A stretch of DNA of 64,000 bases from Bacillus_BD sp963765265. GTDB taxonomy: Bacteria; Bacillota; Bacilli; Bacillales; Cytobacillaceae. The position numbers were made by a program, and so were the translations under genes. The stretch spans positions 496,001 through 560,000 of the forward strand of contig CAVXVN010000005.1 of the NCBI GenBank assembly GCA_963765265.1, in the 5' to 3' direction. This document shows positions 46,715 to 56,103 of the stretch, one piece after another (within the stretch, counting starts at the first letter, position 1; each line of letters opens with the position of its first letter). The notes below the pieces were generated by a model that saw nothing but the letters and a program-made list of their open reading frames with translations, was not told the DNA's origin and ran no database searches.

Positions 46715-47227
46715 TTAATCCTTTCTAAAACGAAATGTTTCAAATACTGTCCATGAGCCATTTTCAAGTTGGTATAAAAGATGAAAACGGTCGATCGTAT
46801 CTTGTTGGTTTATTTGTAGCATTTTTAAAGAGCCAAATACATCAGAATGTTCATCACGTGACAATTCTTGACCAATCGTAATATGTGGTACAAATATTTG
46901 TTCAGGGACATAGTTCGGAATAAGTCCTACCATTTTGGCGTGTAAGTTTTCCAAATCCTCTTTTGGATCAATCTTTAAATAAATTACATGATTAACGGGT
47001 TGAAATGAACTGAATTTTGTAATCGTTATGTCAAAGGGTTTGGATTCTTTGGCAACATCACGAAGGTTTTGAACCACTTCATTGAGTTGTTCCTTTTTTA
47101 CTTCGAACCCAGCTATTAACGTAATATGTGGTGGAATATGTCCATAATGAGGGTCATATCGTTTTCGGTATGAATTGGCTAAATCTTGCAAAGGTTTCCC
47201 AGGGAAAATTACAACACCATACTTCAT
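46715..47227 (-). CDS. yjcG: 2H phosphoesterase family protein YjcG
   Basis: A 170-residue protein of the LigT/2H fold with two HxT motifs, PPHITLIAGF and VPHITIGQEL, whose histidines act on 2',3'-cyclic or related phosphate esters. Target unknown. ATG 47227 follows TGGAGGT; the longer frame to 47284 passes through that ribosome site. First gene of yjcG-yjcF. Confidence 0.92.
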   Translation of the reverse strand: MKYGVVIFPGKPLQDLANSYRKRYDPHYGHIPPHITLIAGFEVKKEQLNEVVQNLRDVAKESKPFDITITKFSSFQPVNHVIYLKIDPKEDLENLHAKMVGLIPNYVPEQIFVPHITIGQELSRDEHSDVFGSLKMLQINQQDTIDRFHLLYQLENGSWTVFETFRFRKD

Positions 47228-47385
47228 ATCAAGTACCTCCAGGTAGGAAAGATTAATTAATCTTTTCAGGTAGATTTCCACCATATGCTATACATTATAT
47301 CAAATACAGGGAAGATATAAAAATACAATTCTATTCAAAATATATGTAGGAAGCAGTGTTAATATCAATTGCGGAATTTAATAAA

Positions 47386-47431
47386 TTGACAAAAAAGAGG
47401 AACTCTATGATAGAATTAATATCAGAAAATT
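47386..47431 (+). promoter_or_regulatory. Promoter region of the TRAP operon with CodY-like box
   Basis: TTGACA at 47386-47391 and TAGAAT at 47411-47416 (spacer 19, long) may form the promoter. TAATATCAGAAAATT (47417-47431) matches the CodY consensus AATTTTCWGAAAATT at 12 of 15 positions, right after the -10. Confidence 0.42.
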
Positions 47432-47484
47432 CAATTTATTAATTAAGATGAATTTTCATTATTCAAAACAAAGGGGGAAACTTT

Positions 47485-48495
47485 TTGAAGAGCAGAAAAT
47501 TTTTATTTTTGAGTGGATTATTTTTGGTACTAGCCATGATTATGGCTGCCTGTGGAGGAAATACAAATGAAGAAACAGGGGGCTCTATCGAGGAAAATAA
47601 TAGCGGAAGTGAAGCTGAAAAACCTGAATTTATTAGTGTTTTAACGGGTGGAACAGGTGGTACATATTATCCACTTGGAGGGTCATTTGCGAATATCATT
47701 TCAGAAGAAACTGGAATTGAAACAAATGCTGAAACTTCAGGTGCCTCTGCTGAAAACATGACGACTTTAAAAGATGGAGATGCAGAAATTGCCTTTTCAC
47801 AAACCGATATTGCTGCCTATGCGACAGAAGGAAAACTTATGTTTGAAGGTGGAGCTATTGACAATGTACAAGCAATTGGAACTCTTTACCCAGAAACCAT
47901 CCAAATCGTAACAACAGAAAAATCAGGAATAAAATCGGTTGAAGATCTGAAAGGGAAAAAGGTGTCTGTTGGTGCACCAGGTTCTGGAACAAATCCAAAT
48001 GCAGAACAAATTTTAGAAATGTATGGCTTAACGTTTGAGGATATCGACAAAAAAGATCTCTCATTTGATGAATCAACGGCTGGAATTCAGGATGGGACGA
48101 TTGATGCTGCATTCGTTACAGCAGGTACTCCTACAGGAGCAGTTGAAGGACTGTCGGCAACAGAAGATATTGTCATTGTTCCGATTGATCAAGAAAAAAT
48201 AGACTCTCTAATTGAAAAGTACCCATACTATGTTCAAGATGAAGTGCCTGAGGGAACTTACGGACTTGCTGAAACAGTACCTACAGTAGCGGTTCAAGCG
48301 ATGCTTGTTGTGAGTGAAGATCTTTCTGAAGAGGTAGTTTACGACATTACAAAAGCCATATTTGAAAACCTTGATCAAGTCTCACATGCAAAGGCTAAAT
48401 TAATCAAAGCAGAAAATGCATTAAATGGTGTTGGAATTGAAGTTCATGCTGGAGCACAAAAATACTTTGATGAAAAAGGTGTTTCAGCCCAGTAA
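47485..48495 (+). CDS. TRAP transporter solute receptor, TAXI family
   Basis: Extracytoplasmic binding protein of a TAXI-type TRAP transporter, anchored as a lipoprotein (lipobox MAAC near residue 23). The 336-residue protein has the TAXI signature LTGGTGGTYYPLGGSFANIIS and ATYTEGK-like AYATEGKLMFEGG, then VGAPGSGTNPNAEQIL. The start is TTG 47485, seven bases after AAGGGGG. Its ligand cannot be told from sequence; glutamate-like and other carboxylates are known for the family. Followed by a hairpin terminator, then DUF1850 and the permease. Confidence 0.92.
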   Translation: MKSRKFLFLSGLFLVLAMIMAACGGNTNEETGGSIEENNSGSEAEKPEFISVLTGGTGGTYYPLGGSFANIISEETGIETNAETSGASAENMTTLKDGDAEIAFSQTDIAAYATEGKLMFEGGAIDNVQAIGTLYPETIQIVTTEKSGIKSVEDLKGKKVSVGAPGSGTNPNAEQILEMYGLTFEDIDKKDLSFDESTAGIQDGTIDAAFVTAGTPTGAVEGLSATEDIVIVPIDQEKIDSLIEKYPYYVQDEVPEGTYGLAETVPTVAVQAMLVVSEDLSEEVVYDITKAIFENLDQVSHAKAKLIKAENALNGVGIEVHAGAQKYFDEKGVSAQ

Positions 48496-48565
48496 GAAAT
48501 GAAAATAAGAAAGATGACAAAGCAAGGTCATTATTCTTATGAATGGCAATGTTAACAAATAATAG

Positions 48566-48609
48566 ATGGCCGGTCAGCAATCTTTTGGGAATGGCCGGCC
48601 ATTATTTTT
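48566..48609 (+). terminator. Intra-operon terminator after the TAXI receptor gene
   Basis: ATGGCCGGTC / GGCCGGCCAT, a GC-rich stem unusual for this genome, followed by TATTTTT. Confidence 0.82.
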
Positions 48610-48656
48610 GAGTCCGTTTCTACGATTCTATGAATGGGAGCAGGGGAGGGAGTAAG

Positions 48657-49181
48657 ATGATAAAAAGAAATTATCTCCATAAATATTTATTAGCCTTATT
48701 TGTCCTCTTTTTAATCCCTGTTTTCTTATTCATTCCTAATAAAGATGCTCTTGTTTTTCAATATCAAAATAGTGGGAAGGTACTTGCCTATTTGCCACTA
48801 TCGGAAGGCGATTCTTTTCAAATAAAATACATTCATTCCATCCATCTATCGGATGTGGTTGAAAGCTATACTGTGACGAAAGGCAATGAAATTAAACAGA
48901 TTGAACTAATGTATGAAGATTTTGCGATTGGAATGCCAGAAAATGCAGGTGCTGGGGAAACGTTTGAGCATAGGAATGGAAAATATTACATCAAAAATAT
49001 GGATAATAGATTCCCATTTTTTGATTTAAGAACAGGGAAAGTGCGAGCAAATCATACATTAATCGTTGGTACAAATGAGTATCCTCTCTCTCACTACATA
49101 GAGCCTGGCACATGGGTGCGTTTAAAAATAGAAAGAATTAATTTATGGCAGCAATGGAAAGGAGTGAATATCCTTGAGTAA
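48657..49181 (+). CDS. DUF1850 protein associated with TAXI-TRAP transporters
   Basis: A 174-residue protein with one N-terminal membrane helix (YLLALFVLFLIPVFLFI) and an extracytoplasmic domain holding FQIKYIHSIHLSDVVESYTV, the typical DUF1850 motif. Genes of this family commonly stand beside TAXI-TRAP permeases; role unknown. GGGAGGG precedes ATG 48657. Its last bases overlap the permease start by eight. Confidence 0.85.
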   Translation: MIKRNYLHKYLLALFVLFLIPVFLFIPNKDALVFQYQNSGKVLAYLPLSEGDSFQIKYIHSIHLSDVVESYTVTKGNEIKQIELMYEDFAIGMPENAGAGETFEHRNGKYYIKNMDNRFPFFDLRTGKVRANHTLIVGTNEYPLSHYIEPGTWVRLKIERINLWQQWKGVNILE

Positions 49182-51132
49182 TCAATATGAGACACTTTCA
49201 GAAGAAGAACAAAAGAAGCTGTTAGAAAAATATGATCCTGAAGCAGGGACCAGAAAGTTGAAGGGAGTCATTGGCTGGATTGTTTTTATCGGTCTTTTGG
49301 CTTTTTCACTTTTTCAAGTGTATACATCTGTATTTGGAATTTTAACGGCACAACTACAGAGATCGATTCATTTAGGCTTTGCATTAGCCCTCATTTTTTT
49401 GCTTTTCCCAGCAAGAAGGAAGGATGTTGGGAGAAAACATAAGGTAGCTTGGTACGATCTGATTCTTGCTGCTGGATCTGTTGTCGTGGGATCGTATTGG
49501 CCCATAATGATTGATGATTTGGTTAATCGAGTAGGGAGACTAACAGATGTGGATTTAGGGGTGGGGTTACTAGCCATTTTGTTAGTTCTTGAAGCAACAA
49601 GACGTACAGTTGGTTTGCCGATTACGATTATTGCTCTTCTATTTATTGGCTATGCATTATTTGGCCCCTATATGCCTGGGCCCCTTGCCCATCGTGGTTT
49701 AGAAATGGATCGACTCGTTCAAACTATGTTTTTTACTACAGAAGGTATTTTAGGTACACCTTTAGCCGTTTCCTCCACCTTTATCTTCTTATTTCTATTA
49801 TTTGGTTCATTCTTAGTCAAAACAGGTGTGGGTGAATATTTCAATGATCTTTCGATTGCCATTGCAGGAAGAAGTATCGGTGGTCCAGCTAAAGTGGCTG
49901 TTTTTTCCAGTGCGTTGCAAGGCACGATAAGCGGAAGTTCTGTTGCTAATGTTGTGACAAGTGGGGCATTTACGATTCCAATGATGAAAAATCTCGGTTA
50001 TCGAAAGGAATTTGCTGGTGCAGTGGAAGCAGCCTCATCCACAGGCGGACAGTTGATGCCACCGGTTATGGGTGCGGCAGCGTTTTTGATGGCTGAGTTT
50101 ATTGGGATTCCTTACGCAGAGATTGCCATGGCTGCTGCCATTCCAGCGATCCTATATTTTGCGGGAATCTGGATAGTCACTCACTTTGAAGCAAAAAAGA
50201 CAGGCTTGCGTGGATTAACAAAGGAAGAAATGCCTGATCGGAAAGAAGTACTGAAAAAACTGTATTTATTAATTCCGATTGTTGCAATCGTTGTACTTCT
50301 CATGACAGGGATGAGTATTATGCTTGCAGCACTTTATTCGATCGTTATTTCGATCGTTGTGAGTTTGTTAAAGAAGGAAACAAGAATCGGTTTTAAAGGG
50401 ATTATAGAAGCTTTGGTGGATGGTGCAAGAACTGCCCTAGGAGTTGCGGCAGCTACAGCAGCAGCTGGAATCATTGTGGGAGTTGTGACGAAAACAGGTT
50501 TGGGTCTTAAATTAGCGAACGGATTGCTCGATATTGCTGGAGGGGCTTTACTTCCGACTCTTTTTCTAACGATGATTGCTTCCCTTATTCTTGGAATGGG
50601 TGCACCAACAACAGCTAATTACGTCATAACCTCAACGATCGCTGCTCCAGCGATTATTATGTTAGGTGTTCCGGATTTATCAGCCCATTTGTTTGTCTTC
50701 TATTTTGGCATTATCGCTGATATTACGCCACCCGTTGCGTTAGCGGCTTTTGCAGCTGCCGCGATCTCTGGAGGAGAGCCAATCAAGACTGGAATAGAAT
50801 CATCAAAATTGGCTATTGCTGCCTTTATTATTCCTTATATGTTTGTATTTTCTCCAGAATTACTATTGATTGATACATCATGGACTTACGCCATATGGAT
50901 TGTCTTTACTGCTTTTACAGGAATGATTGCGATTGGAGCAGGTGTAGTGGGCTATTGGTATCGAAAGATATTCTGGTATGAGCGTATTCTCGCAATCGTG
51001 GCGGGATTGCTGCTAATTGATCCTCAAGGTATTACGGATCTAATTGGGCTTGCTATCTTTTTTGCACTGATTGCGATTCAATTTATTAATAAGGGGCGTG
51101 ACACACCAAAATCACAAGTTTTAGAAGGATAA
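49174..51132 (+). CDS. TRAP transporter fused permease (4TM + 12TM)
   Basis: Membrane component that combines the small DctQ-like and large DctM-like subunits in one chain of 652 residues with about 16 or more helices. Visible family marks are GTISGSSVANVVTSGAFTIPMMK, EAASSTGGQLMPPVMGAAAFLMAE and LILGMGAPTTANYVITSTIAAPA. Ion-driven import with the TAXI receptor encoded upstream. TTG 49174 is preceded by AAAGGAGTG. Confidence 0.94.
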   Translation: MSNQYETLSEEEQKKLLEKYDPEAGTRKLKGVIGWIVFIGLLAFSLFQVYTSVFGILTAQLQRSIHLGFALALIFLLFPARRKDVGRKHKVAWYDLILAAGSVVVGSYWPIMIDDLVNRVGRLTDVDLGVGLLAILLVLEATRRTVGLPITIIALLFIGYALFGPYMPGPLAHRGLEMDRLVQTMFFTTEGILGTPLAVSSTFIFLFLLFGSFLVKTGVGEYFNDLSIAIAGRSIGGPAKVAVFSSALQGTISGSSVANVVTSGAFTIPMMKNLGYRKEFAGAVEAASSTGGQLMPPVMGAAAFLMAEFIGIPYAEIAMAAAIPAILYFAGIWIVTHFEAKKTGLRGLTKEEMPDRKEVLKKLYLLIPIVAIVVLLMTGMSIMLAALYSIVISIVVSLLKKETRIGFKGIIEALVDGARTALGVAAATAAAGIIVGVVTKTGLGLKLANGLLDIAGGALLPTLFLTMIASLILGMGAPTTANYVITSTIAAPAIIMLGVPDLSAHLFVFYFGIIADITPPVALAAFAAAAISGGEPIKTGIESSKLAIAAFIIPYMFVFSPELLLIDTSWTYAIWIVFTAFTGMIAIGAGVVGYWYRKIFWYERILAIVAGLLLIDPQGITDLIGLAIFFALIAIQFINKGRDTPKSQVLEG

Positions 51133-51435
51133 AAAGGAAAAAGACAAACCCTCGATTTTTAATGGTTGAGGGTTTTATTCTTTGTTGAAAAATGAGAACG
51201 CTTTCGGACATCTTTCAGACTTTTTTTAACATTATTTTTAAATAATAATTTATTTTTTTAGAAAAAATTGTCGAGATGTTCAATGGTGCAGTCTATCAAT
51301 ATTGTAAGCGGTTTGCATGTACAATTGTACGCTATTGAAAGATTGTAAAAATTCAAATTCTGACTTTACATTAATGTCGAAATATAATTAAATAGAAAGT
51401 ATCATAAAAAATCAAATTATATTGGGGGAAACAAA
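51133..51435 (+). other. Gap between the TRAP and liv operons, with terminator
   Basis: AAACCCTC / GAGGGTTT (51146-51175) plus TTTT ends the TRAP operon. The rest is AT-rich; TGTAAGCGGTTTGCA at 51303-51317 looks like a catabolite (cre) site with one extra base, but I do not rely on it. GGGGGAAAC is the livJ ribosome site. Confidence 0.6.
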
Positions 51436-52591
51436 ATGAGTAAGATGCTTAAGAAGCCATTACTATTACTTGCTGTTTTCATGCTTTTCACGTTAGCAGC
51501 TTGTGGTAATAATAATTCAGAAAGTTCAGAAGAGAAAAACAACTGATGGCGGAAAGATCGATGCGAAAATCGGAGTGATCTCGATTTTATCAGGTTCTGG
51601 TTCAGCATATGGAGAAGCGATCACAAATGGATTTAAATTAGCACAAAAAGAAATTAATGAAAAAGGCGAAGTAAATATTGAACTTGTAGTTGAGGATTCT
51701 GCTGGTGAACAAGAGCAAGCATTATCAGCAGCTCAAAAGATCATGAGTGATGATGAAGTTGTCGCAATATTAGGACCAACCCTGAGTACGGAGATGAATG
51801 TCGTTGGACCTGAAGCGGATTTAAATGGTATTCCAATTATGGGAACTTCCACAACAGCTAAAGGTATTCCACAAATCGGCGAATATGTATTTAGAAATTC
51901 ATTACCAGAAGAGATTGCTATTCCGGCAGCAATCGAAAAAGCCGTTGAAAAATACGATGCGAAAAAAGTAGCACTTATATATGGAAATGATGATGTTCTT
52001 ACTAAATCAGGTTTTGATACGATGGAAAAGACAGCAAAAGATATGAAACTTGATATTGTAACAATTGAAACCTTCCAAAAAGGTCAATCAGATTATAATG
52101 CTCAATTAACAAAAATTAAAGAACTTAAACCAGATTTGATTTTAAGTTCTGCCTTATATAATGAAGGCGCAGTGATCATGGATCAGGCAAGAAAAATGGG
52201 GATCACGGTTCCGTTTGTGGGAGGAAATGGTTTTAACTCTCCAAAAGTCATTGAAATTGCTGGCGATGCTTCAGAAGGATTAATTGTGGCAACACCATGG
52301 TTCGCAGAAAAAGAAGATCCAAAGGTTCAGGAATTCGTCAAAAATTATGAGGCTGAATATGGTCTAGCACCTGACCAATTTGCAGCTCAAGCATATGATG
52401 CACTTTATATCATGGCTGAAGGTTTGAAAAATGCTGGTGAAGCGGATCGAGATGCCCTTCGCGATGCGATTGCTGATATTAAGGATCTAGAAGGAATTTT
52501 AGGTAAGTTCTCATTTGACAAAGATGGTGACATTGTCATGGAGCCATCTGTCGTAACGATTAAAGATGGTAAGTTCCAACTGTTTGAATAA
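51436..52591 (+). CDS. livJ: Branched-chain amino-acid ABC transporter substrate-binding lipoprotein, one frameshift
   Basis: Binds leucine, isoleucine, valine or related ligands outside the cell. ATG 51436 gives a lipoprotein signal ending TLAAC and then a premature stop after EEKNN; removing one A of the GAAAAAC run near 51537 joins TTDGGKIDAKIGVISILSGSGSAYGEAITNGFKLA, the type I periplasmic-binding fold, for about 384 residues. Contains ILGPTLSTEMNVV and AYDALYIMAEGLKNAG. First gene of livJHMGF, followed by a hairpin terminator. Ligand could also be another amino acid or amide. Confidence 0.9.
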
Positions 52592-52598
52592 ATTTTAG

Positions 52599-52642
52599 AC
52601 AATCAGTTAGGAGTGTTAGGAACCTAGCTGATTGTTCTTTTT
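52599..52642 (+). terminator. Intra-operon terminator between livJ and livH
   Basis: ACAATCAGTTAGG / CCTAGCTGATTGT with one G-T pair, then TCTTTTTT. It probably lets livJ exceed the membrane genes. Confidence 0.82.
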
Positions 52643-52685
52643 TAGGAAAGAAAGAGAAAATACTAAAAGTAAAGGGTGAGATGTT

Positions 52686-53564
52686 TTGCTGCTAGAACAG
52701 TTAATAAATGGGATAACACTTGGAAGCATCTATGCGATCATTGCCCTTGGATTCACACTTGTTTTTGGAGTATTAGGTATATTAAATATGGCACACGGTG
52801 AAATTTTCATGTTTGGTGCTTTTGTTGGTGTAGTTGTTACGAGTAATGGGGGTTCAATTTGGCTAGCGTTTCTTGCCTCCATCATTGTAACGTCAATTTT
52901 AGGCTTGTTGCTTGAGGTTTTTGCTTTACGTACGCTACGTGGGAAACAAGGTGTTTCACATCTAGCCCCATTAATCAGTACGATCGGAGTTTCGATTTTA
53001 CTTGAAAATGTTTCGCATCATTTATTTGGAGCGGGTAATCATCCTTTTCGTGTTGCGTTTGCTGAGATTAAATTCGAAATGGGCTCTGTTACCGTTTACC
53101 TTGTTCAGATATTAATTTTTGTGATTTCAGTTGTGTTAATGGTGGTTCTTTCTTTATGGCTTTCAAAAACGAAAGCAGGAAGGGCTCTTCGTGCAACTGC
53201 AGAAAATTTAGAAACGGCTAGCATCCTTGGTGTCAATACAAAAAAAATTATCTTATTAACGGTTGTCATGGCCTCAGCTCTAGGTGGAGTTGCAGGGATT
53301 TTGGTCGGTATGTCCTTTAATTCAGTGAATCCTCAAATGGGATTATCTATGGGTCTTAAGGGTTTAGCTATTATTATTTTAGGTGGTATGGGTAATGTCA
53401 AAGGTGCTATGGCCGGTGGATTGATTCTTGGATTGGCCGAAACCCTTGTCGTTGTCTATGGAGATTCAGGTTATCGTGATGCAATTGCCTTTATAATCAT
53501 TATTATTATCCTTTTATTGCGACCACAAGGGCTCTTTGGCCAAAAAACATCAGAGGGTAGGTGA
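52686..53564 (+). CDS. livH: Branched-chain amino-acid ABC transporter permease LivH
   Basis: A 292-residue membrane protein beginning with the LivH signature LINGITLGSIYAIIALGFTLVFGVLGILNMAHGEIFMFGA; later GLKGLAIIILGGMGNVKGAMAGGLILGLAE. About eight helices. The start is TTG 52686 after GGGTGAG; no ATG is in frame nearby. Pairs with LivM. Confidence 0.94.
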   Translation: MLLEQLINGITLGSIYAIIALGFTLVFGVLGILNMAHGEIFMFGAFVGVVVTSNGGSIWLAFLASIIVTSILGLLLEVFALRTLRGKQGVSHLAPLISTIGVSILLENVSHHLFGAGNHPFRVAFAEIKFEMGSVTVYLVQILIFVISVVLMVVLSLWLSKTKAGRALRATAENLETASILGVNTKKIILLTVVMASALGGVAGILVGMSFNSVNPQMGLSMGLKGLAIIILGGMGNVKGAMAGGLILGLAETLVVVYGDSGYRDAIAFIIIIIILLLRPQGLFGQKTSEGR

Positions 53565-53568
53565 CGTA

Positions 53569-54550
53569 ATGCTTGGAGAATTATTAAATCCATATCAATT
53601 ACAAATTATTTGTTTTATTTTGATTAACATTATTTTGGGTCTAAGTATTTATGTTACGCTATCATCAGGTCAGCTTTCGCTTGGAAGTGCAGGTTTTATG
53701 GGGATTGGTGCTTATACGTCAGCCTTATTAACAATTAATTTTGACGTACCGATTTTCATTGGAGTTATAGCAGGTGCGCTTGCTGCAGGAATATTAGGTC
53801 TTATTGTTGGAATTCCTTCACTTCGATTACAGGGTGTTTATTTAGCGATTGCTACCTTGGGCTTTGGTGAAGTCATCCGGGTCTTTTTTGTTAACTGGGA
53901 ATCAGTGACAAAGGGAGCAATTGGGATTTCTGGAATTCCTAATATAGGTAGAGAACTGTTTGCGACTTTTAGAGATGCCGGGTTTGACCCTGATATGATC
54001 GGTTTGAAGAACAATCAATTTGTTTATTTACTGGTACTCATTATTTTATTAATCATTAGTAATTTTGCTAATCTGGTTTTTTATTAGACAAAATAAATCT
54101 CGTGTTGGACGTGCATTTGCAGCTATTAAAATGGATGAAAAGGCTGCAGAGGCGATGGGGATTAATATTACTTACTATAAAGTATTATCTTTTACACAAG
54201 GAGCTGTGCTTGCAGGTTTTGCCGGTGGGCTATTTGCCCATGTGATGTCCTATATCAGCCCGGCGGATTTTGCTTATAACCGCGCGATTGATATTCTTAT
54301 TTTTGCTATATTTGGCGGAAGCGAAGTGATTTGGGGAGCCGTGTTTGGGGCAGCATTTATGACTATTTTGCCTGAAGCTCTTCGGTTTATTAGTGAATAT
54401 CGCTACATGATTTATGGAATAATTCTCATTATCTTGATGGCTTACCGTCCTCAAGGGATTATCGATATAAATGTTCTAAATTGGTTTAAAAAGTTCAAAA
54501 AGCAAAAAGGAGGGGCCGTTCATGATTCTGGAGATCAAAAACATAACTAA
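53569..54550 (+). CDS. livM: Branched-chain amino-acid ABC transporter permease LivM, one frameshift
   Basis: Second permease, about 326 residues after repair. Has SSGQLSLGSAGFMGIGAYTSALL and IPSLRLQGVYLAIATLGFGEVIRVFF. The frame ends in NLVFY; dropping one T from the T run at 54079-54084 continues with RQNKSRVGRAFAAIKMDEKAAEAMGI. ATG 53569 is four bases after the livH stop. Its 3' end overlaps livG by 29 bases. Confidence 0.92.
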
Positions 54551-55295
54551 AAATTTTGGCGGCATCTCCGCGCTAACGGATGTTTCTTTTAGCATTAATA
54601 AAGGTGAGATCTTTGGTTTAATCGGACCAAACGGGGCCGGAAAAACAACCATGTTTAATATGATTACGAATATGTTTGCACCGACTTCTGGAGAAATTAT
54701 TTTTGATGGAGAGCAGATTACTGGAATAAAACCTTATCAAATTACAGATAAAGGGATTTGCAGAACCTTTCAAAATATCCGCCTTTTTCCACAGATGAAT
54801 GTGTTAGAAAATATTATGGTCGGAGGACACAGTCGTACTCATTCTGGTGTATTAAAAAGTGTACTTCGGACAAAATCGCAGCGGAATGAAGAAACAAAGC
54901 TTCGTGAAATGGCAAGAGACTTAATGGAATTAGTAGGTTTATCTAATTATGATGAAGTGATTGCCGAAAATTTGTCCTATGGTCAGCAAAGAAGACTTGA
55001 AATCGCAAGAGCGATGGCGAGTAATCCAAAATTATTATTACTTGATGAACCTGCAGCGGGAATGAATGAAACAGAAACGGAAAGCTTGTTTGATTTAATT
55101 AAAAAAGTACAAGCAAGAGGCGTAACGGTGCTCATAATTGAACATGATATGCCGCTTGTTATGAAACTTTGTGATCGAATAACAGTCTTAAACTTTGGTA
55201 AAAAGCTCGCAGAAGGTACGCCTGAGGAAATCCAAAACAATCAAACTGTAATTGAAGCCTACCTCGGCTCAGAGGAGGATGATGATATTGCTTAA
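54522..55295 (+). CDS. livG: Branched-chain amino-acid ABC transporter ATP-binding protein LivG
   Basis: A 257-residue ATPase with GPNGAGKTTMFNMITNMF, LSYGQQRRLEIARAMA and LLLLDEPAAGMNETE, the LivG-typical signature after Walker B. GGAGGGG precedes the ATG inside the end of livM. The 3' end overlaps the livF start. Confidence 0.95.
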   Translation: MILEIKNITKNFGGISALTDVSFSINKGEIFGLIGPNGAGKTTMFNMITNMFAPTSGEIIFDGEQITGIKPYQITDKGICRTFQNIRLFPQMNVLENIMVGGHSRTHSGVLKSVLRTKSQRNEETKLREMARDLMELVGLSNYDEVIAENLSYGQQRRLEIARAMASNPKLLLLDEPAAGMNETETESLFDLIKKVQARGVTVLIIEHDMPLVMKLCDRITVLNFGKKLAEGTPEEIQNNQTVIEAYLGSEEDDDIA

Positions 55296-55995
55296 GGTAT
55301 CTGGAATTGAAACGTATTATGGTAAAATTCAAGCCTTAAAAGGTGTTAGCCTGGAAGTAGAACAAGGAAAAATTGTTACCATCTTAGGGGCAAACGGTGC
55401 AGGTAAAACAACGACAATGAAATCCATTGCCGGCCTATTAAAGCCAAAGACAGGTAAGATCGAGTTTCTTGGCAAAGATGTGACAGGACTTAGACCTGAT
55501 CAACTTCTTAAACAAGGGATGTCTCTTGTTCCAGAAGGAAGAGCGATCCTTTCAGGTATGTCGGTCATGGAAAACTTAGAAATGGGTGCCTATCAACGAA
55601 AAGATAAAGATATTGAAAAAGATATCGAAAATGTGATGAAACAGTTCCCTATTTTAAAAGAAAGAAAAGATCAGCTTGGTGGAACCTTGTCTGGAGGGCA
55701 GCAGCAAATGCTAGCAATCGCAAGGGCTTTACTTTCACGACCTAAGTTACTATTACTCGATGAGCCTTCAATGGGACTCGCTCCGCTAATCGTAGCCGAC
55801 ATTTTTAGGATAATAAGAGAAATTAAAGATGAGGGTACGACTGTATTGCTTGTAGAGCAAAATGCCAAACAAGCACTAAAGGTAGCAGATTATGGCTATG
55901 TAATGGAAACGGGTAAAATCATTATTGAAGGAAATGCCAAAGATCTTCTCAATGATCCAGGTGTAGTAGAAGCCTATCTCGGAAAAAGAGCTTAA
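55282..55995 (+). CDS. livF: Branched-chain amino-acid ABC transporter ATP-binding protein LivF
   Basis: The second ATPase, about 237 residues, with GANGAGKTTTMKSIAGLL, LSGGQQQMLAIARALL and LLLLDEPSMGLAPLIV, the LivF form. The start is uncertain: ATG 55279 or 55282 lie too close to AGAGGAGG (55271-55278), while TTG 55288, nine bases away, gives MLKVSGIETYYGK, the usual LivF beginning. Last gene of the operon. Confidence 0.93.
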   Translation: MILLKVSGIETYYGKIQALKGVSLEVEQGKIVTILGANGAGKTTTMKSIAGLLKPKTGKIEFLGKDVTGLRPDQLLKQGMSLVPEGRAILSGMSVMENLEMGAYQRKDKDIEKDIENVMKQFPILKERKDQLGGTLSGGQQQMLAIARALLSRPKLLLLDEPSMGLAPLIVADIFRIIREIKDEGTTVLLVEQNAKQALKVADYGYVMETGKIIIEGNAKDLLNDPGVVEAYLGKRA

Positions 55996-56007
55996 TGAAA
56001 AAATATG

Positions 56008-56041
56008 AAAAGACCAAATCGTATATGATTTGGTCTTTTAA
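56008..56041 (+). terminator. Terminator after livF
   Basis: AAAAGACCAAATC / GATTTGGTCTTTT, a 13-bp perfect stem with a six-base loop. Confidence 0.9.
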
Positions 56042-56103
56042 AATTGCTTTTTAAATTAGCCGTTTTCTAGAATTTCTATTCAAAATAATTTTTGATATAG
56101 CAT

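Noticed and set aside
51303..51317. Catabolite (cre) site TGTAAGCGGTTTGCA before livJ
   Set aside because: It needs one base removed to fit the consensus, and a second candidate near 51192 has two mismatches; too weak to call.
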